Of a DNA stretch of 56,144 nucleotides, positions 47,361 to 56,144 are shown piece after piece. A program made the translations under genes and the position numbers. The notes under the pieces were generated by a model. It saw nothing but the letters and a program-made list of their open reading frames with translations, had not been told where the DNA came from and searched no databases. Origin of the DNA: Betaproteobacteria bacterium (GTDB lineage Bacteria; Pseudomonadota; Gammaproteobacteria; Burkholderiales; Thiobacillaceae); assembly GCA_016873935.1 (NCBI GenBank), contig VGVT01000016.1, positions 1-56,144 of the forward strand, given 5' to 3'. Each line of letters starts with the position of its first letter. Positions within the stretch are counted from its first letter, which is position 1.

Positions 47361-49148
47361 TCATGCGCGATCGTCGGCTTCCTCCACCTGCTCGGGATGG
47401 GTTCTGCTGTAGGCGCTGACCGCGGAACCCAGGGTTGGATAGAAGGTATCCGCCCCCAGGCGGGCGAACAGCCCGAAGCGCTTGAGCTTGTCCTTGACCG
47501 GATCCTTCATTTCGGCGAAGCACAATTCGATGCCGGCTTCCGCCAGCGCCTCGTCGAGTTCGGCGACGATGTCCGCGGCCGTCACGTCGACGCTGGTCAC
47601 CGGCTCGGCCGCCACCACCAGCCAGCGCACTGGAGTGGGCGAGGCGTCCAGCGCGGCGAGCACGCGGTCGCGGAACAGTTCGGCGTTGGCAAAGAACAGG
47701 GGCGCGTCCCAACGGAACAGCACGAGACCGGGGATTCGGCGCGCCTGCGGATAGCGCGTCACGTCATGGTAGCCCTTGATGCCCTCGACACGGCCCAGCA
47801 CCGCCGAGTGAGGCCGCCAGCCGTCCCAGAGGAACTCGATGACGGCGATGAGGATCGCCAGCCCGATGCCCGGGATCACCCCCAGTACCACGACCCCGGC
47901 CGCGCAGACCACGGACAGCCAGAATTCCCAGCGCTGAATGCGGTGGATGCGGCGCAGGTCGGTGATCTCGAACAGTCCGATGGCCGAGGCGATCACCACG
48001 GCGGCGAGGGCGCTGACGGGCAGGTCCCGCAGCAGATGCGGCGCCAGTACCAGCAGCAGGGCCACCCCCGCCGCGCCCACCACCCCCGCGAGTTGGGTTT
48101 GCGCACCTGCCGCCTCGGCCACGGGGGTACGCGAGGAACTGCTGCTGACGGGAAAACCCTGGAAGAAACCCGCCGCCAGGTTGGCGGCCCCCAGCCCCAC
48201 CATTTCCTGGTTGGGATCCACCGGGCTGCGCAGGCGGGCGGCGTAGGAGCGGGAGAGGACACTGGTGTCGGCGAAGGAGACCAGGGCGACTGCCAAGCCG
48301 CCGACGACCACGGCGCCGAGCTCGGCGACACTGATCCACGGCATGGAAAAGGCTGGCAGGCCCTGCGGCAGCTCGCCCAGCACCACCACGCCGGCGCGCG
48401 TGTCGAGGCCGAGCAGCGCGGTCACCGCGGTTGCCGCCGCCACCGCGATCAGAATACCCGGCCAGCGTGTATTGCCCTTCAACAGCAATATCGTCAGCAG
48501 CGTGCCCAGGCCGAGGACGAAGGCGGCCCGGTTGGTCCCGCCCCCGAGCACCACCGCGCCGGTGGCCCACAGGCTTGCGAGCGGGCCGTCGGCATCGACT
48601 TCCAGGCCGAACAACGCGGGAAGCTGACTGATGATCACCACCAGGGCAATACCGTTCATGTAGCCATAGCGGATCGGTTTGGACAGCAACTCGGTGACGA
48701 AGCCGAGCCGCGCGATGCCGGCCAACAAGCAGACCAGGCCCGACACCACGGCCATCATTCCCGCCAGCGCCACGGCGCGCATGGGGTCGCCCGCGGAGAG
48801 GGGCAGCACCACGGCCAGGATCACCGCCGCCAGGGAGGAGTCGGGTCCCAGCACCAGGATGCGGCTGGGCCCGAATACCGCGTAAACCAGAAGCGGCACG
48901 ATGGTGGCGTAAAGCCCGTAGATGCCGGGCAGGCCGGAAGCCACCGCATAGGCGATGCCGACGGGCACCAGCATGGCGGTCAACACCAGTCCGGCCATGA
49001 GGTCGCGCGGCAACCACTCCTTCCGGTAATGCTTCAGGGTTTGCAGGCCGGGCAGCCAGCGCCGCCAGCCCAGATCCCGCGGCTTGACCCGCCAGCGCGG
49101 CTGTCGGCCGGGTTGGGGCGGGGAAGTCGGAGGAGCCGGATGACTCAT
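47361..49148 (-). CDS. SulP family anion transporter with STAS domain
   Basis: 595 residues. About 11-12 membrane helices follow an N-terminal cytoplasmic region, with the SulP signature GLPGIYGLYATIVPLLVYAVFG. A C-terminal STAS domain is at about 455-575 (FRWDAPLFFANAELFRDRVL, TSVDVTAADIVAELDEALAE). It likely imports sulfate, bicarbonate or another anion. It is convergent with the permease gene. Confidence 0.93.
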   Translation of the reverse strand: MSHPAPPTSPPQPGRQPRWRVKPRDLGWRRWLPGLQTLKHYRKEWLPRDLMAGLVLTAMLVPVGIAYAVASGLPGIYGLYATIVPLLVYAVFGPSRILVLGPDSSLAAVILAVVLPLSAGDPMRAVALAGMMAVVSGLVCLLAGIARLGFVTELLSKPIRYGYMNGIALVVIISQLPALFGLEVDADGPLASLWATGAVVLGGGTNRAAFVLGLGTLLTILLLKGNTRWPGILIAVAAATAVTALLGLDTRAGVVVLGELPQGLPAFSMPWISVAELGAVVVGGLAVALVSFADTSVLSRSYAARLRSPVDPNQEMVGLGAANLAAGFFQGFPVSSSSSRTPVAEAAGAQTQLAGVVGAAGVALLLVLAPHLLRDLPVSALAAVVIASAIGLFEITDLRRIHRIQRWEFWLSVVCAAGVVVLGVIPGIGLAILIAVIEFLWDGWRPHSAVLGRVEGIKGYHDVTRYPQARRIPGLVLFRWDAPLFFANAELFRDRVLAALDASPTPVRWLVVAAEPVTSVDVTAADIVAELDEALAEAGIELCFAEMKDPVKDKLKRFGLFARLGADTFYPTLGSAVSAYSRTHPEQVEEADDRA

Positions 49149-49249
49149 GGGAATGGGCAGGGTGGGGAAGCCTGGTTACGCTACCACACTGCCTCGGGCC
49201 TAGGTCCGGGTCGCCTGTGCCTTCAATGGCACGGGGGCGGCAGGGCAAG

Positions 49250-49275
49250 AAAAAGCCCGCATCGCTGCGGGCCTT
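49250..49275 (-). terminator. Terminator of tRNA-Asn
   Basis: On the minus strand GCCCGC-AGCGAT-GCGGGC is followed by TTTTTC, just after the tRNA-Asn 3' end. Confidence 0.8.
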
Positions 49276-49283
49276 GCTGATTT

Positions 49284-49359
49284 TGGCTCCCCGACCTGGG
49301 CTCGAACCAGGGACCTGCGGATTAACAGTCCGTCGCTCTACCGACTGAGCTATCGGGGA
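49284..49359 (-). tRNA. tRNA-Asn (anticodon GTT)
   Basis: 76 bases with CCA encoded. TCCCCGA pairs with TCGGGGA, the anticodon stem-loop is CGGACTGTTAATCCG (anticodon GTT) and the T arm is CTGGTTCGAGCCCAG. The region is flanked by its own promoter and terminator. Confidence 0.97.
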
Positions 49360-49373
49360 ATTGGGAGGCCGCG

Positions 49374-49402
49374 ATGATACGGGCGACCTGGTCTCGGGTC
49401 AA
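49374..49402 (-). promoter_or_regulatory. Promoter of tRNA-Asn
   Basis: On the minus strand TTGACC (49402-49397), 17 bases, then TATCAT (49379-49374). It lies 14 bases before the tRNA 5' end. Confidence 0.7.
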
Positions 49403-49413
49403 CTAAGAACGGC

Positions 49414-50604
<1,191 letters not shown>

Positions 50605-50684
50605 GGTTGAGCCTTTGCGGTGAGCAGGGCGCTGGTGCGCCTGGGATTTAGAATGAGGGTCTTTCGAGCGCGCGGGATTTTAAC

Positions 50685-52703
50685 TTGGCGGTCACATTTC
50701 CAAATAGCCCTTTTGCACTGCATCAACCGTTTCCGCCCGCCGGCGACCAGCCCGTGGCGATCGAGCAACTGGTGCGGGGGGTGGACGCGGGCCTGCGCTT
50801 CCAGACCTTGCTGGGGGTGACCGGATCCGGCAAGACCTACACCATGGCCCACGTCATCGCCCGCCTGGGCCGGCCGGCTTTCGTCATGGCCCCCAACAAG
50901 ACCCTGGCCGCGCAGTTGTACGCGGAGTTTCGCGAGTTCTTCCCGGACAACGCGGTGGAGTACTTCGTCTCCTATTACGACTATTACCAGCCGGAAGCCT
51001 ATGTGCCGTCGCGGGATCTGTTCATCGAGAAGGATTCCAGCATCAACGAGCACATCGAGCAGATGCGCTTGTCCGCCACCAAGGCTCTGCTGGAACGGGA
51101 GGACTGTGTCATCGTCGCCACCGTCTCGGCCATCTATGGCATCGGCGACCCGGTCGACTACCACGGCATGATCCTGCACCTCCGCGTCGGCGAGCGCCTG
51201 GACCAGCGCGCAATCCTGCGCCGGCTCACGGAGATGCAGTACACCCGCAACGAAATGGAATTCCGCCGCGGCGTCTTCCGGGTCAAGGGCGACGTGATCG
51301 ACATCTTCCCGGCGGAGAGCGCGGAGACGGCGGTGCGGGTTTCCCTGTTCGACGACGAGGTGGAATCGCTCTCGATATTCGACCCGCTGACCGGCCAGGT
51401 GCTGCACAAGGCCACCCGCTACACGGTCTATCCCTCCAGCCATTACGTGACGCCGCGGGACGTGGTGCTCAACGCGGTGGAAAACATCAAGGTCGAGTTG
51501 GCCCAGCGGCTGGAATTCTTCCAGCAGCACAACAAGCTGGTGGAAGCCCAGCGCATCGAGCAGCGCACCCGCTTCGACCTGGAAATGCTGGCGGAGCTCG
51601 GCTTCTGCAAGGGTATCGAGAACTACTCCCGGCACCTGTCCGGGCGCAATCCGGGGGAGCCGCCACCCACCCTGATCGACTACCTGCCACCCAACGCGGT
51701 GATGTTCATCGACGAATCCCACGTCACCGTGCCCCAAGTGGGGGGCATGTTCAAGGGCGACCGGGCGCGCAAGGAGAACCTGGTCGACTACGGATTCCGC
51801 CTGCCCTCCGCTCTGGACAACAGGCCCCTGCGCTTCGACGAGTTCGAGCAGGTCATGCGCCAGACCGTGTTCGTCTCCGCCACGCCGGGGCCCTACGAGG
51901 TGAAACACCAGCAGAAGGTGGTCGAACAGGTGGTGCGGCCCACCGGCCTGGTGGACCCGGAGATCGTCATCCGCCCGGTGGGTACCCAGGTGGACGACCT
52001 CATGTCGGAGATCAACCTCCGGACGAAAGCCGGCGAGCGGGTCATGGTCACCACCCTGACCAAGCGCATGGCGGAACAGCTCACCGAATACTTTGCCGAT
52101 CACGGCATCAAGGTGCGCTACCTGCACTCGGACATCGACACGGTGGAGCGGGTGGAGATCATCCGCGACCTGCGCCTGGGCGTGTTCGACGTGCTGATCG
52201 GCATTAACTTGTTGCGGGAAGGCCTTGATATTCCAGAGGTTTCATTGGTGGCGATCCTGGATGCCGACAAGGAAGGTTTTCTCCGTTCCGAACGTTCCCT
52301 GATCCAGACCATCGGCCGCGCCGCCCGCCATTTGCATGGCACCGCCATCCTCTACGCCGACAGCATCACCGATTCCATGCGCCGGGCGATCGACGAGACC
52401 GAGCGGCGCCGCGACAAGCAGCAGCGCTTCAACGTCGAGCACGGCATCGTGCCGGTTGGGGTGAAGAAACGCATCAAGGACATCATCGACGGCGTCTACG
52501 ACCCCGAGAGCGCCCAGAAGGAACTCCAGGCCGCGCAGGGGCGGGCGAAGTACGAGGCGATGGGGGAGAAGGACCTGGCTCGGGAGATCAGGCGCCTGGA
52601 GAAGGACATGCTGACCGCGGCCAAGGCCCTCGAATTCGAGAGGGCGGCGCAGCTGCGGGATGAGATGCATGCTTTGCGCCGTCAGGCCTTCGGCGCGGAG
52701 TGA
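50685..52703 (+). CDS. uvrB: Excinuclease ABC subunit B
   Basis: 672 residues, apparently from a TTG at 50685; no upstream ATG is in frame and the start follows a weak ribosome site. Walker A is in [16 protein letters not shown] (about 44), the beta-hairpin region in [19 protein letters not shown]-like motif DESHVTVPQ, helicase motif [11 protein letters not shown], and the C-terminal UVR domain ([20 protein letters not shown]). It loads onto damaged DNA with UvrA and recruits UvrC. Intact. Confidence 0.96.
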   Translation: MAVTFPNSPFALHQPFPPAGDQPVAIEQLVRGVDAGLRFQTLLGVTGSGKTYTMAHVIARLGRPAFVMAPNKTLAAQLYAEFREFFPDNAVEYFVSYYDYYQPEAYVPSRDLFIEKDSSINEHIEQMRLSATKALLEREDCVIVATVSAIYGIGDPVDYHGMILHLRVGERLDQRAILRRLTEMQYTRNEMEFRRGVFRVKGDVIDIFPAESAETAVRVSLFDDEVESLSIFDPLTGQVLHKATRYTVYPSSHYVTPRDVVLNAVENIKVELAQRLEFFQQHNKLVEAQRIEQRTRFDLEMLAELGFCKGIENYSRHLSGRNPGEPPPTLIDYLPPNAVMFIDESHVTVPQVGGMFKGDRARKENLVDYGFRLPSALDNRPLRFDEFEQVMRQTVFVSATPGPYEVKHQQKVVEQVVRPTGLVDPEIVIRPVGTQVDDLMSEINLRTKAGERVMVTTLTKRMAEQLTEYFADHGIKVRYLHSDIDTVERVEIIRDLRLGVFDVLIGINLLREGLDIPEVSLVAILDADKEGFLRSERSLIQTIGRAARHLHGTAILYADSITDSMRRAIDETERRRDKQQRFNVEHGIVPVGVKKRIKDIIDGVYDPESAQKELQAAQGRAKYEAMGEKDLAREIRRLEKDMLTAAKALEFERAAQLRDEMHALRRQAFGAE

Positions 52704-52784
52704 CTTGGCGGGCTGCTTAAGGAATCCAGGCCAGCGCCGATATAGGCGCGTGTTCTTAAGTAGGGCAACCGGGGGTGGGGCCGC

Positions 52785-54446
52785 ATGTCGTTGAGCGCGA
52801 TCAAGGGAAACGAGCAGACCATCAATTACGGCACGTTGCGCGCCATGGTGGTGGACGACTATCCGGGCATGCGCAGCGCCCTGAAGATGACACTGTCCAA
52901 CTTCGGCATCACCAAGATCGATCTGGCCAGCAATGCCGCCGAGGTGATCTTCAAGGTGGGGAACGGCCGCTACGACGTCATCCTGTGCGACTTCAATCTC
53001 GGCGAGGGCCGCGACGGCCAGCAGTTGCTGGAGGAATTGCGCCACCGCGGTCTCATCAACCTGGACACGGTGTTCATCATGGTCACCGCCGAGTCGGTGT
53101 ACGAGAAGGTGGTGGCCACCGCCGAACTGGCGCCGGACGACTATATGATCAAGCCCTTCAGCGCCGAGGTCATGCGCAACCGGCTGGACGGCATCCTCAT
53201 GAAGAAACTGGCTTTCGCCAAGGCTTATCGGCACTACGAGGCCAACGAACTGGAGGCGGCCATCGCCGCCAGCGACGAACTCATCCGCGCGTATCCCAAA
53301 TACGTGGTGGATGCCCTGCGCTTCAAGGGCGAGATCCTCAATGCGATGGGCCGCTTCGAGGAGGCGGAGGCGCTCTACAAGCAGGTCATCAATATGCGCG
53401 CCATTCCCTGGGCGCGACTCGGGCTGGCCAAGGCGCTGCACTTGCAGAAGAAGGAGGAGGACGCCGAGGAATTGTTGCGGGACGTCCTCGAGAAAGCGCC
53501 CGAAATGGTTTCCGCCTATGACCTCCTGGCTGATGTTCGCCTCGCGAAGAAGGATGTGTCCGGCGCCCAGGACGCTCTGCTGAAGGGTGTGTCGATCTCC
53601 GGCAAGACCGTGCGCCGGCAGCAGAAGCTGGGTGCCGTGGCGCAGGAGAATGGCGACCTGGATACCGCCAGGACAGCCTTCGCGACGGTATTGGACAAGG
53701 GCCAGCATTCGGTATTCGTTTCTCCGACGGATTTCGGAAACCTGTGTCGCGTGCAGGTGGAGCAGGGCGACGTGAACGCCGCGATGGAGACACTGCGGCG
53801 CGGCAAGAGCACCCTCCAGGCCAGCGCCGAGGGCCAGATGGTCGCGGCGGTGGTGCAGAGCATCGCCCATACCAAGGCCGGCCGCGCCGAGGAAGCCAGG
53901 AAGGCCCTGGACGAAGCCGCCCGACTTCGCGGCGAGGGTGCCCGCGTCGACGAAAAGCTGATGCTGGACATGGCGGGCGCCTGCATGACGCAAGGCCGTC
54001 ACGAGGAGGCCGACGCCATCGTCGGCGAGGTGGCGCGCAACGCCCACGACAGCGATGCCCTGCTGGCCAAGGCCCGTCAGCTGTATGAGGAATCGGGTCG
54101 CGGAGAAGCCGGCGCCCAGGTGCTTGCGGCGGCCACGTCGGATGTGCGCAAGCTCAACAACGAGGGCGTGATCCTTGCCCATAAGGGCGATTTCAAGGGC
54201 GCCATGGAACGCATGCGCCAGGCTTGCCGGGAGGCGCCCTTCAATCCCCGCATCCTCATGAACGGCGTCTGGGTGATGCTCAAATTCATCGAACAGTCGG
54301 GCATGGACAACGATTTGCTGGAGGAAGCCATCCGCCTGCTCGGCGAGGTGGAGAAGCAGGCGCCAGGCCATGCGCGTATCACCGGCCTGCGCAACCAGTT
54401 GAAGGAAGTGGAAACCCGCTTCGGCATCCGCAGGAGGGCCGCCTGA
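52785..54446 (+). CDS. Response regulator with TPR-like repeat tail
   Basis: 553 residues. The N-terminal receiver domain (about 17-140) has VVDDYPGMRSALKMTL, phospho-Asp in VILCDFNLGEGRDGQQLLEE and Lys in DDYMIKPFSAEVMR. The rest is helical TPR-like repeats (AIAASDELIRAYPKYVVDAL, FEEAEALYKQVINMRAIPWA, KEEDAEELLRDVLEKAPEMV, and later GDVNAAMETLRRGKSTL). There is no DNA-binding domain, so output is by protein contact. The small histidine-kinase-like gene starts inside its stop codon. Confidence 0.88.
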   Translation: MSLSAIKGNEQTINYGTLRAMVVDDYPGMRSALKMTLSNFGITKIDLASNAAEVIFKVGNGRYDVILCDFNLGEGRDGQQLLEELRHRGLINLDTVFIMVTAESVYEKVVATAELAPDDYMIKPFSAEVMRNRLDGILMKKLAFAKAYRHYEANELEAAIAASDELIRAYPKYVVDALRFKGEILNAMGRFEEAEALYKQVINMRAIPWARLGLAKALHLQKKEEDAEELLRDVLEKAPEMVSAYDLLADVRLAKKDVSGAQDALLKGVSISGKTVRRQQKLGAVAQENGDLDTARTAFATVLDKGQHSVFVSPTDFGNLCRVQVEQGDVNAAMETLRRGKSTLQASAEGQMVAAVVQSIAHTKAGRAEEARKALDEAARLRGEGARVDEKLMLDMAGACMTQGRHEEADAIVGEVARNAHDSDALLAKARQLYEESGRGEAGAQVLAAATSDVRKLNNEGVILAHKGDFKGAMERMRQACREAPFNPRILMNGVWVMLKFIEQSGMDNDLLEEAIRLLGEVEKQAPGHARITGLRNQLKEVETRFGIRRRAA

Positions 54447-55099
54447 TGAATTTCGACGCCACCGCCTTGTATGCGGCGCTGATTCACGAACTCAAGAACA
54501 ACCTCGGTCTGTTGAACATGACCCTGGACGCTATCCCCTTGCGTGGCGACGCCGAGCACGACGGTCGCCTGGACGATGCTCGCCTGCTCTGCCAGCGCAG
54601 CAGCGAACGCCTGCAACAGGCCCTGCTGGTGTTCAAGGCAGGTAACAGGGAGCTACGTCCGGTGGTGGACGCCTATTCCCCGGTCGACCTACTGCGCGAA
54701 CTGGGAGACGCCGCGCATTCCCTGGCGCGCGAGCGGCTGGTCATCGAAACCCTGGCCGGCGATCAGGTGCCGGATCTCTGGTTCTTCGACCGGGCGCTGG
54801 TGGAAATGGCCATGATCAACGCCATCCACAATTCCCTGACGCACGCCCATTCCCGCATCCGAATCGAGGCGGACATGCTGGACGGCTGCCTGGCCTTGTC
54901 GGTGCGGGACGATTCGGCGGGTTATCCGGAGCACATCATGGCCTGCGGCTCGGGTCCCACCGACTGTTCTTCGAGCGGCACCGGACTGGGCCTGATGTTC
55001 GCGCGCATGATTGCCGAGGCCCACGAGAACCAGGGCCGGTTTGGCGAACTGCGCCTGTTCAACGAAAATGGCGCGGTGTTCCGACTACTGCTGCCCTGA
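54446..55099 (+). CDS. Minimal histidine-kinase-like protein without sensor domain
   Basis: 217 residues, coupled to the preceding regulator by overlap (TGATGA). It starts with an H-box-like ALIHELKNNLGLLNMTLDA (His about 13), then an ATPase domain with N-box EMAMINAIHNSLTHAHSRIR and a G-rich GTGLGLMFARMIAEAHENQG. The second G-box is weak (VRDDSAGYPEHI). No sensor, transmembrane or HAMP region is present, so it may be a soluble kinase or phosphatase for its neighbour. Confidence 0.8.
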   Translation: MNFDATALYAALIHELKNNLGLLNMTLDAIPLRGDAEHDGRLDDARLLCQRSSERLQQALLVFKAGNRELRPVVDAYSPVDLLRELGDAAHSLARERLVIETLAGDQVPDLWFFDRALVEMAMINAIHNSLTHAHSRIRIEADMLDGCLALSVRDDSAGYPEHIMACGSGPTDCSSSGTGLGLMFARMIAEAHENQGRFGELRLFNENGAVFRLLLP

Positions 55100-55329
55100 C
55101 CGTCCAGTCGGCGGGGCTCCGCCGATGAATCCAAGTCCCAAGAAAACTTCGATCCTGCTCGTCTGCATGGGCAGCAAGTGATTATTTTGACTGTTGCCTA
55201 GTATTGGTGCGGGTTGTGGCGTGGTGTATCCGAAAATGGGTACACGATTGGATACACCTTTGGGACAAAAAAACCCGGCGCTTGGCCGGGCAAAGCCAGG
55301 CATCGCGCCTGGCGCAAGAAGACAGTCAA
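55100..55329. other. Intergenic boundary to mobile-looking DNA with inverted repeats
   Basis: GGTGTATCC (55223-55231) and GGATACACC (55250-55258) are 9-bp inverted arms around GGGTACACG. Base composition and codon quality change after the kinase-like gene. It may be an insertion junction or an attachment-like site, but no second copy is in the window. Confidence 0.4.
55267..55313 (-). terminator. Terminator on the minus strand with a second hairpin before it
   Basis: Reading the minus strand, GCCAGG-N7-CCTGGC comes first, then CCCGGC-CAAGC-GCCGGG followed by seven T. It would terminate the gene remnant that ends at 55330. Confidence 0.75.
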
Positions 55330-55490
55330 TCAGGCGGCCGCAGCCTGCCGCCACTCCAACACATCCAGCATGGCGGCCTCGTAGTCGCTATGGCAGAGCA
55401 AGGCCGCAGCCAGACGGGCCTTTTCAAACGTCCCGTAGTTCGTGCACAAGTACCGGCTATCAGTGCCAGCGGGAAACAGACGATGATCGA
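55330..55490 (-). pseudogene. C-terminal fragment of an unrecognised protein
   Basis: The minus-strand frame ends at 55330 with a protein-like tail (SLDHRLFPAGTDSRYLCTNY, then ALLCHSDYEAAMLDVLEWRQ) followed by a good terminator. No start codon with a ribosome site is seen before the sequence turns into the opposed fragment at about 55490. I do not recognise the family. Likely a decayed mobile-element gene. Confidence 0.35.
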
Positions 55491-55493
55491 GCG

Positions 55494-55721
55494 ATGCGAC
55501 GGGCAGATAACATCCGGCGGCGGCTTGGATGGGAAGCCGGGATAGCGAACCCGGAAGGCGACAAGCCCAAGGGAATGCACTGGCGCACTTTTGAACGGCT
55601 GAAAGCCGAGCATGACGCTTTCGCCAATGCGTCATGGGCGGGTATGGCCGAACGGCTTGGGCTGATGAACCGGCGGTTGGCTGGCTTGGGCCTTGAACCG
55701 CTTGATGACCTGGGCGGTTGA
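55494..55721 (+). CDS. Short basic ORF or C-terminal fragment of an unrecognised mobile-type protein
   Basis: 75 residues from ATG 55494 (MRRADNIRRRLGWEAGIANP), then GDKPKGMHWRTFERLKAEHD and AERLGLMNRRLAGLGLEPLD. The Lys-Pro-Lys-Gly-Met-His-Trp stretch looks conserved, but I cannot name the family. A weak ribosome site and abrupt upstream context suggest the front of a larger gene is missing. Confidence 0.4.
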   Translation: MRRADNIRRRLGWEAGIANPEGDKPKGMHWRTFERLKAEHDAFANASWAGMAERLGLMNRRLAGLGLEPLDDLGG

Positions 55722-56144
55722 ATCTGTTTCGCAAAATCAGAAAGTCGGCACTGGCGGGACGGCAGCTAAAGACTGGGAAGAGACGTTCAGACTGTCGTCA
55801 CCGGCGAAGCATTTCCGACCCAGCGTGATCAATCAGCCTTCTACATAGCTGTCGTTGGTAAACTCAACCTACCGGCCATCGGCGGACGTAGCGACCGTCA
55901 AACCCTACGGCAGCTAAAGACTGAATCCGGCCTGCTGACAACGGCATACCCAATGACCGGTCCACTCAGTTTGCTGTCGTTAAACTTCAGCGTGGTCGCA
56001 TGACAGGCGCCGGCCACTGTTGCTGCTGGACTCCATGGGGTTCCAGCAGCAGGTCTTGAAGTCAAGCAGGGAGCTTTAGTGCGCATTCGCCACAGGCACA
56101 AACCTGTGCCGGCGATTAGTGCTTTGCAGTATCTGCCTGCCCAT
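55722..56144. other. Non-coding terminal region with repeats and hairpins
   Basis: No supported gene. A 17-bp direct repeat ACGGCAGCTAAAGACTG occurs at 55759-55775 and 55907-55923. TGCTGCTGGA (56021-56030) and TCCAGCAGCA (56042-56051) are perfect 10-bp inverted arms, and GGCACA-AACC-TGTGCC lies near 56095. The sequence is lower in GC than the core genome. Confidence 0.5.

Noticed and set aside
55898-56101. Minus-strand 67-codon ORF near the end
   Set aside because: It lies across the direct repeat and a hairpin, and has no protein-like pattern.

Overview
The window is a GC-rich chromosomal segment of a motile, probably nitrate-responsive betaproteobacterium. The gene orders surE-pcm-nlpD-rpoS, thrS-infC-rpmI-rplT-pheS-pheT-ihfA-merR and map-glnD, a citramalate synthase, NarX/NarL and Fnr-type regulators, and a flagellar gene set led by a sigma-28 promoter fit the Rhodocyclales/Nitrosomonadales side of the class. 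The placement is inference from gene content only. Most of the window is core housekeeping DNA. Accessory DNA sits at both ends and in small islands.

Layout. 1-660: the truncated end of an IS3-family insertion sequence. 926-3055: a short flagellar operon (DUF2802 protein, FliK-like protein, a FlhB C-terminal-domain protein) behind a FliA-type promoter. 3045-9437 (minus strand): metG, a cyclic-nucleotide-binding-domain protein, acylphosphatase, map and glnD. 9566-17161 (plus): tRNA-Val, then the translation operon thrS to pheT, ihfA and a MerR regulator; infC starts with ATA. 17303-21824: tRNA-Pro, then surE-pcm-nlpD-rpoS, a HAD phosphatase and a Crp/Fnr regulator, with four-base overlaps at most junctions. 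22295-27041: an AlaC-like aminotransferase, homoserine dehydrogenase and threonine synthase, followed by a translationally coupled barnase/barstar-like pair. 27052-30630: narL and narX, divergent from an Fnr-type regulator, with a NarL-like 7-2-7 site between them.

30630-30896 is a 267-bp MITE-like element with 31-bp terminal inverted repeats and TTA duplications. A 36-bp palindrome made only of the same terminal sequence lies at the metG stop codon (7338-7373). 30938-36611 (minus): nikR and a transglutaminase/DUF58/MoxR cluster interrupted by a Tat-exported dienelactone hydrolase. 37346-44039: citramalate synthase, a MEKHLA-domain protein, a DUF3149 peptide, slipin plus NfeD, a ceramidase-family membrane protein and an MFS permease. 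44034-46008 (minus): a chalcone-isomerase-like protein preceded by an acidic Cys-rich 51-residue ORF, then a YqjK/YqjE/YqjD-type stress module. 46263-52703: an AI-2E/PerM permease, a SulP transporter, tRNA-Asn, an aspartate aminotransferase and uvrB. 52785-55099: a response regulator with a long helical-repeat tail, coupled to a minimal histidine-kinase-like ATPase. From 55100 to the end the DNA is mobile-looking: gene remnants, inverted repeats, terminator-like hairpins and a 17-bp direct repeat.

The strongest leads are the MITE pair at stop codons, the short acidic ORF at 44645-44800, the RNase/inhibitor pair inside the threonine operon, the stand-alone FlhB cytoplasmic domain, and the two-gene signalling unit at 52785-55099. 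None is proven to be a new system from sequence alone.
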